Source of the DNA: Bacteroidales bacterium UBA1756
Lineage (GTDB): Bacteria; Bacteroidota; Bacteroidia; Bacteroidales; WCHB1-69
Length of the DNA stretch: 5,041 nucleotides
Assembly (NCBI GenBank): GCA_002314795.1
Contig: DCHI01000041.1
Coordinates: 16,141-21,181, forward strand
Reading direction: 5' to 3'
In this document: in pieces, positions 1 through 5,041 of the stretch
How the letters are laid out: each line of letters opens with the position of its first letter
Numbering within the stretch: position 1 is the stretch's first letter
Notes under the pieces: generated by a model
Database searches by the model: none
Seen by the model: the letters and a program-made list of their open reading frames with translations, nothing else
What the model was told of the DNA's origin: nothing
Translations under genes and position numbers: made by a program

Positions 1-63
1 AGCACGCTGCTCTATAGGACGCAGCGACAGCAAGAAACGAAGATAATAAGAGACAAGCGATAA
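1..63 (+). other. Possible 3' end of an upstream gene
   Basis: Two plus-strand frames are open from the left edge. One runs 20 codons and ends with TAA at 61-63 (last residues KIIRDKR), one base before the kinase ATG. The other runs 14 codons and ends at a double stop, TAATAA at 44-49 (last residues DSKKRR). The third frame stops at 15-17. Either of the first two could be the charged tail of an upstream protein, and the one-base spacing of the first is typical of a co-transcribed pair. No promoter box of the TAnnTTTG type is visible before the kinase, which also fits an operon. The fragment is too short to identify a product or to choose the frame. Confidence 0.35.
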
Positions 64-64
64 T

Positions 65-1393
65 ATGGCAGAGAACGATTCTACTTCGGGGGAAATTACG
101 GCGGCATTCGTCAATGTCTCCGACATTTTCACGCAATATACGGAAATTCCTTCCAACGGATTTAACGTGCTGTACAAGGCACAACGTTACGGCAAGTGGT
201 TCGTGCTGAAAGGGTTGAAACCGGAATATAGAAACAGTGCCGTCCATCTGCAATTGCTTGCAAAAGAGTTTGAGTTGGGCATTCAGATGGCGCACCCCAA
301 CATCGTGCATTACTATTCCAAAGAGTCGGATCCCGTTGTTGGCGACTGCATCGTGATGGAGTATGTGGATGGTGAAACGCTGACCGCTTTTTTAAGAAAG
401 AAAACTCTACCCAAGCAACAGCGGGTAAAAATCGCGCACCAGCTATTAGCGGCGATGGCCTATTTCCAAGGATTGCAAATTGTACATCGCGACTTAAAGC
501 CGGACAACATCCTGATTTCCCGCAATGGCAACAATGTGAAAATCATCGACTTCGGATTGGGAGACAGTGACACCTCCGCGATTTTGAAACAGCCGGCCGG
601 CTCACCGAAGTATATGGCTCCGGAACAGGTCAAAGGGAACGTCAAGATTGATGCCCGCGCCGATCTTTACAGTTACGCTCAGATTCTCAAGCAATTAAGA
701 ATCGGAAGCTGGGGATGGCGCCGTGTCCAGCACCTTTGTGGTATGGAGGCCCGCGACCAACGTCCCACGGATGCAACCGCCGTGATAGCCATTCTCTCCA
801 AACAGCATCGGTGGCACTGGACGTTAGCCACTCTCCTATCGCTACTTGTTATCGCTGGTATTTTCACCATCATTTACAAAAATGCAAGCTTTTCCGAATA
901 TCAGCAAGGCACCATCGACCGAGGGGAACTCGTGGTGGTTCACGACACCATCGTTATGGTAGATACGTCACAGCAACGTGGCGCTCAAAAAACGGACACC
1001 GTTTGGAAGGAGTTGCCACCCGCTGTAGTCACTCCCGAAATCAAGGCATTTATGCAAAAAGCCATCAATAGCTTCTGGCAGGAGATGGCAGACGTGGTGG
1101 CACACAATCAGAGTCGCATCGACGAGTTGGCGGCGGGCGTCGCAGGTGATTTACAACAGGACCAGCAACTTTATGACAACCTACTGAAAACGTATTCCAA
1201 GAAATGTAGCGGCTCCATCGCTTTTCTGAAAGACCTTCGTCAGCAGTTGAAAAATAAATTCCCGGATTCCAATCGCATCCCGAGCTACGATATCGATTGC
1301 ACTTTCAATGATTTCAACAGCATATACGTTCAGAAATACAATGAAAAGTTAACCAAACTTCACCTTGATATCGGCAAAGTGGACGTGAAGTAA
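65..1393 (+). CDS. Transmembrane Hanks-type serine/threonine protein kinase
   Basis: This 442-residue protein should transfer phosphate from ATP to Ser/Thr residues of cytoplasmic proteins and sense or bind something outside the membrane. Visible kinase motifs are the ATP-anchoring Lys49 (VLK), a probable alpha-C Glu68, HPNIV at 77-81, the catalytic loop HRDLKPDN (141-148, Asp143 catalytic), DFG at 162-164, GSPKYMAPEQ (179-188), Asp200 in DLYS and Arg233 before Pro234. The glycine loop is degenerate: only Gly32 is present in SNGFNVLY. From Asp200 to Arg233 there are about 33 residues, roughly half the usual spacing, so the C-lobe is cut down and the alpha-G region is nearly absent. A transmembrane helix spans about 252-271, preceded by basic residues, predicting N-in topology. 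Residues 275-442 are a polar linker and mostly helical domain with Cys381 and Cys412. An in-frame TAA at 47-49 and no earlier ATG support this start. The kinase identity is firm; substrate and ligand are unknown. Confidence 0.93.
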   Translation: MAENDSTSGEITAAFVNVSDIFTQYTEIPSNGFNVLYKAQRYGKWFVLKGLKPEYRNSAVHLQLLAKEFELGIQMAHPNIVHYYSKESDPVVGDCIVMEYVDGETLTAFLRKKTLPKQQRVKIAHQLLAAMAYFQGLQIVHRDLKPDNILISRNGNNVKIIDFGLGDSDTSAILKQPAGSPKYMAPEQVKGNVKIDARADLYSYAQILKQLRIGSWGWRRVQHLCGMEARDQRPTDATAVIAILSKQHRWHWTLATLLSLLVIAGIFTIIYKNASFSEYQQGTIDRGELVVVHDTIVMVDTSQQRGAQKTDTVWKELPPAVVTPEIKAFMQKAINSFWQEMADVVAHNQSRIDELAAGVAGDLQQDQQLYDNLLKTYSKKCSGSIAFLKDLRQQLKNKFPDSNRIPSYDIDCTFNDFNSIYVQKYNEKLTKLHLDIGKVDVK

Positions 1394-1436
1394 CGGGCGA
1401 ATCACTACTTTTCATTTAATAAATCATTTTAATTCA

Positions 1437-1456
1437 ATCTATTTATAAGAATAGAT
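1437..1456. repeat. AT-rich inverted repeat next to a promoter-like box
   Basis: ATCTATT (1437-1443) and AATAGAT (1450-1456) are a perfect 7-bp inverted repeat around a 6-base loop, TATAAG. The right arm abuts GTACTTTTGC. In RNA this could be a weak terminator hairpin for the kinase gene, with the TTTT just after it. In DNA it could be a regulator site in the promoter spacer. The stem is AT-rich, so neither reading is strong. Confidence 0.4.
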
Positions 1457-1457
1457 G

Positions 1458-1465
1458 TACTTTTG
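1458..1465 (+). promoter_or_regulatory. Promoter-like -7 box (TACTTTTG) with no recognised gene
   Basis: The sequence matches the Bacteroidota -7 box TAnnTTTG and shares the 10-mer GTACTTTTGC with the boxes before the lipoprotein and Fic genes. No TTTG lies at the expected 19-21 base spacing upstream. Downstream there is only a 4-codon ORF (ATG in GCGATGCAT) and a 16-codon ORF (1568-1618) overlapping the lipoprotein gene. A transcript from here would run antisense into the lipoprotein gene. It may instead be part of a terminator. Confidence 0.4.
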
Positions 1466-1554
1466 CGCCATCAAACAATTATAGTAACAGCCATTACGTT
1501 AATAGCGATGCATATTGACTGAAAGACTGCATTTTTGTTGCGCCCACAGTTGCT

Positions 1555-1586
1555 TAAAAACTTGATTATGTTGTTATTGCTAACAT
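1555..1586 (-). terminator. Weak candidate terminator of the lipoprotein gene
   Basis: On the minus strand, just after the lipoprotein stop, TGATGTT and the complementary AACAT/ATCA can pair with a small bulge around AGCAATAAC. The pairing is followed by AAGTTTTTAAG. The order of stem then T-run is right for an intrinsic terminator, but the stem is short, AT-rich and imperfect. Confidence 0.3.
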
Positions 1587-1595
1587 CAGGAATGC

Positions 1596-2942
1596 TTAGC
1601 GCTCCAACACATACTTAGTTTTAACATACTCCGTTTTCTTAACCGTCGCCAAGGATTCCAACCACAGATAGACAGAATAACGCATACGCGTGTTTTCAAA
1701 ACCGAAGTAGATGGTTTTCAGTCCCTTCGTCGAAATCCGATCATTGCAAGATTGCGTGCCTTGCTTCGACAGATCCACATTGTATTTCAGCTCCGAGACG
1801 GCGCTACCGTCCATAAACTTTTTGGCCTGTGCCGAGTTGGTGAAAACGTAGAGGTTGCAGTAGGCCTCCTCCTCGCGATTGGGTTCGCTGGCATTGAGAA
1901 GTTCCCTGAAGATATTGGAACTCGTGCCGTGAGATTCGTAAAGAGGAAGTCCTAAGAACTTGATTTCCTTATACTTCTCATTCACTTTTTTGCAAAATTG
2001 TCCATCGCTGCTCACGTCACTCTGACTGGTGGAAATACGCAAACTATATAGCATATCGGTGCAACCGGACGGGACTTGCATTGCCACGACGGAACGACTG
2101 CCTCCCGAAAAGAGGGCCTTCCCCTGCGAACGGAGCGTAACCTTGTGCGGTTCCTCAAAAACACTGTGTATGGTGACGGCTTCTATCTTCTTGGCACGGC
2201 TGTCGTTGGACTTGCACTCCACCTCTTCCGTCGCGATTTCATAACCTTTATCAAGTTCATTCAACGATTTGAAATTGCGTTTCAGGTTAAGTGTCAGATA
2301 TTGCGAACCTTTCGTCGTCACATTCAAAACATAGACGGCTCCGTTGCTGACCACGATGGAATCTTGGAGAGACTTCTTTTTCTTCCAAGTAGAAATAATG
2401 TGCTCGGAATCAGCATTGTACAATTTCACGTCCATCACCTCGGAGCACTCGCCGCCGATGTACAGAACCGCACCTTTAGGCAGATACACGGGGAAACTTG
2501 CTTCCTGGTCGATGAGTTTATCATCTTCATTTACCAACACTTGACGATATTGGGAAAGCCCATCTTCCAAAGCGCTTTTGACAATGAAACGCACGGAATC
2601 GACCTTGAAGGCAAATTCCTGACAGAATTTCTTTGCGTCATCGGAAAGGTCATCTGCGTCATAGTCAAAGCCCAGATACTGGTACAAAGAGTGGAGTTTT
2701 TCAAAGCTCTCATCCGATTGCGTAAGCCGATAGTTTTTAAGCGACAACGTAACGTCATCCAACAAATCGGCAGACTGCAGGTAGGATTCCTGCACTTCTT
2801 CGGGCATATCCAGGTCCTTGATTTCGTCCGCGTGAACGGAATCGCTTTGCGAAGAACATCCACTGAGTGAAATCATTACAACAAAAATCGCCAACACAAT
2901 CAGCGAAGAAAAGGAGGTAAAGAGGTGCAACTTGCTTTTCAT
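1596..2942 (-). CDS. Uncharacterised lipoprotein with beta-rich segments
   Basis: I do not recognise the family. The 448-residue product starts with a lipoprotein signal: Lys2 and Lys4, a hydrophobic stretch about 8-27, and lipobox LSGC with Cys29 as the lipidated residue. The residues after Cys29 (SSQSDS) are polar but lack the strong acidic run linked to surface export in some Bacteroidota, so inner-leaflet or surface location cannot be decided. Residues about 40-145 look helical and acidic. Residues about 147-221 alternate hydrophobic strands (VYLPKGAVLYIGG, VYVLNVTT, YLTLNLKR) like a small beta-sandwich. Another beta-rich stretch lies at about 255-304 and 408-448. The mature part has seven further cysteines. 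The start is the first ATG after the promoter box at 2964-2971. The gene converges on the kinase gene with a 202-base gap, so they are not co-transcribed; a functional link between them is only a guess from proximity. Confidence 0.85.
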   Translation of the reverse strand: MKSKLHLFTSFSSLIVLAIFVVMISLSGCSSQSDSVHADEIKDLDMPEEVQESYLQSADLLDDVTLSLKNYRLTQSDESFEKLHSLYQYLGFDYDADDLSDDAKKFCQEFAFKVDSVRFIVKSALEDGLSQYRQVLVNEDDKLIDQEASFPVYLPKGAVLYIGGECSEVMDVKLYNADSEHIISTWKKKKSLQDSIVVSNGAVYVLNVTTKGSQYLTLNLKRNFKSLNELDKGYEIATEEVECKSNDSRAKKIEAVTIHSVFEEPHKVTLRSQGKALFSGGSRSVVAMQVPSGCTDMLYSLRISTSQSDVSSDGQFCKKVNEKYKEIKFLGLPLYESHGTSSNIFRELLNASEPNREEEAYCNLYVFTNSAQAKKFMDGSAVSELKYNVDLSKQGTQSCNDRISTKGLKTIYFGFENTRMRYSVYLWLESLATVKKTEYVKTKYVLER

Positions 2943-2963
2943 AAACGAGAACTATAAAACGGG

Positions 2964-2971
2964 CAAAAGTA
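2964..2971 (-). promoter_or_regulatory. Lipoprotein gene promoter -7 box
   Basis: The minus strand reads TACTTTTG within GTACTTTTGC, a match to the Bacteroidota -7 box TAnnTTTG. It lies 21 bases before the ATG at 2942. Transcription starting about 5-7 bases after the box would give a leader of only about 15 bases without a Shine-Dalgarno sequence. No good TTTG -33 element is seen at the standard spacing. Confidence 0.6.
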
Positions 2972-3060
2972 CGGAAAAAAGTTAACAGGGAGGGAATAGG
3001 ACAAGTTGATAATTTATTGTAATATTTGCTTGTCGTTTGACAATTATTTTAATATTGATT

Positions 3061-3088
3061 GTGGAGACGTAGCTCTGTGTCTCTACGT
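3061..3088. repeat. Degenerate extragenic palindrome
   Basis: Two overlapping pairings are possible. GTGGAGAC (3061-3068) pairs with GTCTCTAC (3079-3086) with one G-T wobble, and ACGTAG (3067-3072) pairs perfectly with CTACGT (3083-3088). It resembles the GTAGAGAC...GTCTCTAC palindromes scattered between genes in many Bacteroidota. It lies in the divergent region between the lipoprotein and Fic genes, and no T-run follows, so it is more likely a dispersed repeat remnant than a terminator. Confidence 0.5.
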
Positions 3089-3137
3089 TGCCTCAATAAA
3101 ATTTGTGGTCGAGAAAGCCGTGTTTCAAAAAAAACTG

Positions 3138-3145
3138 TACTTTTG
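3138..3145 (+). promoter_or_regulatory. Fic gene promoter -7 box
   Basis: TACTTTTG, within GTACTTTTGC, matches the Bacteroidota -7 box and is identical over 10 bases to the lipoprotein promoter. A start about 5-7 bases downstream (near 3151) gives a leader of about 90 bases to the ATG at 3243. A TTTG at 3102-3105 is too far upstream (32-base spacer) to be the normal -33 element. Confidence 0.6.
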
Positions 3146-3147
3146 CA

Positions 3148-3226
3148 GCTCAAAAATATTGCATTATCCATAAAATACGGCTCAATTATTATGGAATTTT
3201 ATTGAAAACGACGATATTTTGAGCCG
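3148..3226. repeat. Three-part GCTCAA repeat at the Fic promoter and leader
   Basis: Element A is GCTCAAAAATAT (3148-3159). Element B is CGGCTCAA (3178-3185), in the same orientation. Element C, at 3214-3226, is inverted and ends TTGAGCCG. C is a perfect 8-base inverted complement of B, and matches A over GCTCAAAA-TAT with one extra A in A. A covers the expected transcription start and C lies 17 bases before the ATG. The arrangement fits a DNA operator, perhaps for the Fic protein's own winged helix, or a leader RNA in which C pairs with B. Both roles are inferred from symmetry and position. Confidence 0.5.
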
Positions 3227-3242
3227 AAAAAAACTTCTGAAT

Positions 3243-4277
3243 ATGGAGAATACTCGTGAAATAGTGATGTTTTTGCATCATCATCCCTCTTCTTCAAGAA
3301 AAGAAATTGCTGACGGAATCCAGTTTCGTGGAAGTGATGCTACATTGAAACGATACATTGCTTCGGCCATCGCGAATGGTGATATGATTGTGTCCGGACA
3401 AGGTAAGGCGACACGATACTCGTTAACTCCTCAAGCATCTTTAATGATGCCATTGAATTTGGACACGTATTTTGCGCAGGAAACGGATGAACGGCAAGTG
3501 CAAAGTAGTTTCAATTTTACACTGATTAACGAACAGCTTCCCCAAGTCGAGCTTTTTACAGCGAACGAACTTGAGCATTTGAATCACCTGCAGTCGGTCT
3601 TCCGTGGGCACATTTCCGAAATGAGCGAGACTGAATATCGTAACGAAATGGTACGTTTTGGAATCGATCTCAGCTGGAAATCTTCACAAATAGAAGGCAA
3701 CACCTATTCGTTGTTAGAAACTGAACGGTTGCTTCGAGAGAGCAGAACGGCTGAAGGAAAGACCAAAGAGGAAGCAGTAATGCTTTTGAATCACAAGGAG
3801 GCCCTTCGCTTCGTGCTTGAGAACCCCGATTATTTGCAAACACTTACAGTGAGCCATATTGAGGACATTCATTCGTTGCTTATCAAGGATTTGTCTGTCG
3901 ATAGGGGTATCCGTCGTCGTCGTGTGGGTATCACCGGAACGAACTATCATCCTTTGGACAATGAATTTCAGATTCGTGAAGCGTTGATGGCGACTTGTGA
4001 ACTAATAAATAGTCACGACAATGTTTTTGAGAAAGCGCTGCTGGCCTTGCTATTGCTGAGTTACATTCAGCCCTTTTCCGATGGCAACAAACGCACGGCG
4101 CGTATTACCAGCAACGCTTTACTGATTGCCAATGGCTATTGTCCCATTTCATTTCGAACAGTCGATTCAATTGACTATAAAAAGGCGATGCTGATATTCT
4201 ATGAGCAGAACAATTTGTATGCTTTCAAACAAATTTTCATATCTCAATTCGAGTTTGCAGTCCAAGAGTACTTTTGA
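3243..4277 (+). CDS. Winged-helix Fic family protein with His-to-Gln Fic motif
   Basis: Fic proteins usually transfer AMP or another nucleotide-derived group to target proteins, with the His of HPFx(D/E)GN(G/K)R as general base. In this 344-residue product residues 1-62 look like a winged helix (helices to about 47, wing near DMIVSGQGKATRYSLT). An inhibitory-helix motif of the (S/T)xxxE(G/N) type is at 147-152 (SSQIEG, Glu151), N-terminal to the core as in class II Fic proteins. A flap-like hairpin is at about 224-240 (RRRRVGITGTNYHPL). The Fic motif at 276-287 reads QPFSDGNKRTAR: everything expected is there except the leading His, which is Gln276, codon CAG at 4068-4070. The frame is otherwise intact, so this is not an obvious pseudogene. 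Length and the C-terminal DYKKAMLIFYEQNN stretch fit Bacteroidota Fic proteins. ATG 3243 is preferred to an in-frame TTG at 3219, which would add eight residues and lies inside the inverted repeat. Transferase activity is doubtful; DNA binding may remain. Confidence 0.88.
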   Translation: MENTREIVMFLHHHPSSSRKEIADGIQFRGSDATLKRYIASAIANGDMIVSGQGKATRYSLTPQASLMMPLNLDTYFAQETDERQVQSSFNFTLINEQLPQVELFTANELEHLNHLQSVFRGHISEMSETEYRNEMVRFGIDLSWKSSQIEGNTYSLLETERLLRESRTAEGKTKEEAVMLLNHKEALRFVLENPDYLQTLTVSHIEDIHSLLIKDLSVDRGIRRRRVGITGTNYHPLDNEFQIREALMATCELINSHDNVFEKALLALLLLSYIQPFSDGNKRTARITSNALLIANGYCPISFRTVDSIDYKKAMLIFYEQNNLYAFKQIFISQFEFAVQEYF

Positions 4278-4341
4278 TATACTTCAACGTCATTAGAACC
4301 GGTCAGACATTGCGCGGCAAGTTTCCGTTTGCTTCGAACTT

Positions 4342-4377
4342 AGTGCGCCGTGTGCCGCGCTGTGGATGGCGCGCACT
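4342..4377. repeat. GC-rich inverted repeat after the Fic gene
   Basis: AGTGCGC (4342-4348) and GCGCACT (4371-4377) are a perfect 7-bp inverted repeat around a 22-base GC-rich loop. It lies 64 bases past the Fic stop and between two convergent genes, a typical place for a terminator. Only CTTT follows on the plus strand and there is no T-run on the other side, so an intrinsic terminator is possible but weak. It may instead be a dispersed extragenic palindrome. Confidence 0.4.
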
Positions 4378-4383
4378 CTTTGG

Positions 4384-4404
4384 ACTTGAGACTTTAGATT
4401 TGAG
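4384..4404. repeat. Short heptamer array, ACTTKAG type
   Basis: Three consecutive 7-base units are visible: ACTTGAG, ACTTTAG and ATTTGAG. They directly precede a second heptamer array, separated by one base (C4405). Similar arrays of ACTTTAG-like heptamers occur between genes in other Bacteroidota genomes. No coding function is expected. Confidence 0.6.
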
Positions 4405-4405
4405 C

Positions 4406-4468
4406 TCACTATCCACTAACCACCACCCACTACTCACTAACCACTACCCACTGCTCACAACTCCCTCA
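4406..4468. repeat. Heptamer tandem array, YCACTAM type
   Basis: Nine back-to-back 7-base units are readable: TCACTAT, CCACTAA, CCACCAC, CCACTAC, TCACTAA, CCACTAC, CCACTGC, TCACAAC and a decayed TCCCTCA. The strict period of seven holds throughout, with most changes at positions 1, 5, 6 and 7. The last two units overlap the end of the RhuM gene: its TGA stop (4455-4457) is the start of unit 8. Because seven is not a multiple of three, gain or loss of a unit here could alter the RhuM C-terminus. Confidence 0.8.
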
Positions 4469-5041
4469 TTATCAACTCAATCACCGCCGCACTTTCCATC
4501 AGTGAAAAGCAGAAAAGCTTCTTTCCCAGGTCCTTGAACGAGGCGCCGAAGGTGTAGAGCCGTTCCCCGTCAATCAGCAGGAAGCGGTCGTGGATGGCGG
4601 GAATCTCGCGGACGGCGATGGGCGGGTACTGCGCGTTGTGTCGTTGTAGGTCCAGCTGCAAGCCGGGCGAGATTGTGTTCACGCCGAGGGTGGCGGTTAC
4701 GTTTTCGTTCCGTTTATCAAGTAGTGTCAACACACTGTCGTTCACGTAGTTGTCAATCAGAATGATGGACGTTTTCGCGCTGCGAACGAGGTCTGAAACG
4801 AACTGGTAGGCATCGAAAATCTGTCCCTGAAAGAAGACGCCCTGCTTGGGCGGGAGAGCGGTGTGGAGAAATTCGTCCATTTTCTGTTCAACGGTCAGCA
4901 AGTGATGTTCGTTTCGCAACAAGCGGTTTTCAACATTTTCAAATCGCTGGTTGACAGCGGCTCCACGAAGTAGGTACTCCTTGAGCACGTGGTTCGCCCA
5001 GATGCGGAAACGAGTAGCGTTTATGGAATTGACGCGGTATC
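4455..5041 (-). CDS. RhuM-family protein with PLD-like C-terminal domain (partial, 5' end outside window)
   Basis: The frame stays open to the right edge, giving the last 194 residues; numbering here starts at the first visible codon. The GTG at 4986-4988 is only Val18 inside the motif FRIWANHVLKEYLLRG, so it is not the start. Residues 1-35 (YRVNSINATRFRIWANHVL, then AVNQRF) match the conserved end of the RhuM virulence-protein domain. A coiled-coil-like segment follows (about 35-60). From about 66 the sequence resembles a phospholipase-D-like fold: strand SIILIDNYV near 91-99, then HDRFLLID (150-157) and GAS (165-167), which parallels HxK(x4)D...GS with Arg152 in place of Lys. KDLGKK follows at 169-174. 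The missing N-terminal part should carry the rest of the RhuM core. RhuM proteins are accessory and of poorly known function; a nuclease or toxin role is inference. Hand-counted 60-base blocks are 62-65% GC against 35-47% in the Fic gene. Confidence 0.85.
   Translation of the reverse strand, partial: YRVNSINATRFRIWANHVLKEYLLRGAAVNQRFENVENRLLRNEHHLLTVEQKMDEFLHTALPPKQGVFFQGQIFDAYQFVSDLVRSAKTSIILIDNYVNDSVLTLLDKRNENVTATLGVNTISPGLQLDLQRHNAQYPPIAVREIPAIHDRFLLIDGERLYTFGASFKDLGKKLFCFSLMESAAVIELIMREL

Noticed and set aside
715..1071. 118-codon plus-strand open frame within the kinase gene
   Set aside because: It overlaps the transmembrane segment and linker of a well-supported kinase in another frame. 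Its translation is rich in Arg, His and Ser, like an out-of-frame shadow.
1568..1618. 16-codon ORF with a hydrophobic start (MLLLLTSG)
   Set aside because: It overlaps the end of the lipoprotein gene, is very short, and has no ribosome binding site; chance is enough to explain it.
2076..2870. 264-codon plus-strand open frame
   Set aside because: It lies wholly antisense to the lipoprotein gene, has no recognisable domain, and the opposite strand has a clear signal peptide, lipobox and promoter.
3219..3242. TTG start for the Fic gene, adding eight residues
   Set aside because: TTG starts are rare in this phylum, the codon lies inside the inverted repeat, and the ATG at 3243 begins right at the winged-helix domain. 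It cannot be fully excluded.
4269..4276. Fourth TACTTTTG box
   Set aside because: It is made by the last Fic codons and stop (TAC TTT TGA). No plus-strand gene follows and the adjoining bases differ from the other three boxes (GTACTTTTGA).
4274..4537. 87-codon plus-strand open frame starting at the Fic stop
   Set aside because: Most of it is translation of heptamer repeats (Thr/Asn/His/Pro/Leu) and the antisense of the RhuM gene. The ATGA overlap with the Fic stop looks like an operon junction but nothing else supports a gene.
4455..4988. A complete 177-residue gene starting at GTG 4988
   Set aside because: The frame stays open to 5041 and the upstream codons complete the RhuM motif, so the GTG is an internal valine.

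Overview
The window looks like chromosomal DNA of a member of the Bacteroidota, probably of the Bacteroidales. The reasons are three copies of the 10-mer GTACTTTTGC, which contains the Bacteroidota -7 promoter box (TAnnTTTG), the lack of clear Shine-Dalgarno sites at the starts, a lipoprotein with an SGC lipobox, a RhuM-family protein closely resembling versions I know from that phylum, and intergenic heptamer repeats of a kind common there. No rRNA, tRNA, CRISPR array or transposase is visible.

Layout. (1) Positions 1-63 may hold the last codons of an upstream gene. (2) 65-1393 (+) encodes a membrane-anchored Hanks-type Ser/Thr kinase. It has intact catalytic residues, a degenerate glycine loop, a shortened C-lobe, one transmembrane helix and a mostly helical extracytoplasmic domain. 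(3) 1394-1595 is a convergent gap with an AT-rich hairpin, a promoter-like box with no recognised gene behind it, and a weak terminator candidate. (4) 1596-2942 (-) encodes an unrecognised 448-residue lipoprotein with a helical N-terminal region and beta-rich segments. (5) 2943-3242 is a divergent intergenic region with a promoter for each flanking gene, a degenerate palindrome and a three-part GCTCAA inverted/direct repeat. (6) 3243-4277 (+) encodes a winged-helix/Fic protein in which the catalytic histidine of the Fic motif is replaced by glutamine. (7) 4278-4468 has a GC-rich inverted repeat and two adjoining arrays of heptamers, the second running into the next gene's stop codon. (8) 4455-5041 (-) is the C-terminal part of a RhuM-family protein carrying a phospholipase-D-like domain; its start lies beyond the right edge.

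How the genes relate. The four genes do not form one operon: the kinase and lipoprotein converge, the lipoprotein and Fic gene diverge, and the Fic and RhuM genes converge. The kinase may be the distal gene of an operon entering from the left. The Fic protein looks autoregulatory, with a winged helix at its N-terminus and symmetric repeats over its own start region. Fic and RhuM domains are both typical of accessory, toxin-like gene sets, and base composition changes sharply between them, so the right half looks like accessory DNA joined at repeat-rich boundaries. The most striking single observation is the His-to-Gln change in the Fic motif, followed by the RhuM/PLD-like architecture and the three-part repeat at the Fic promoter.
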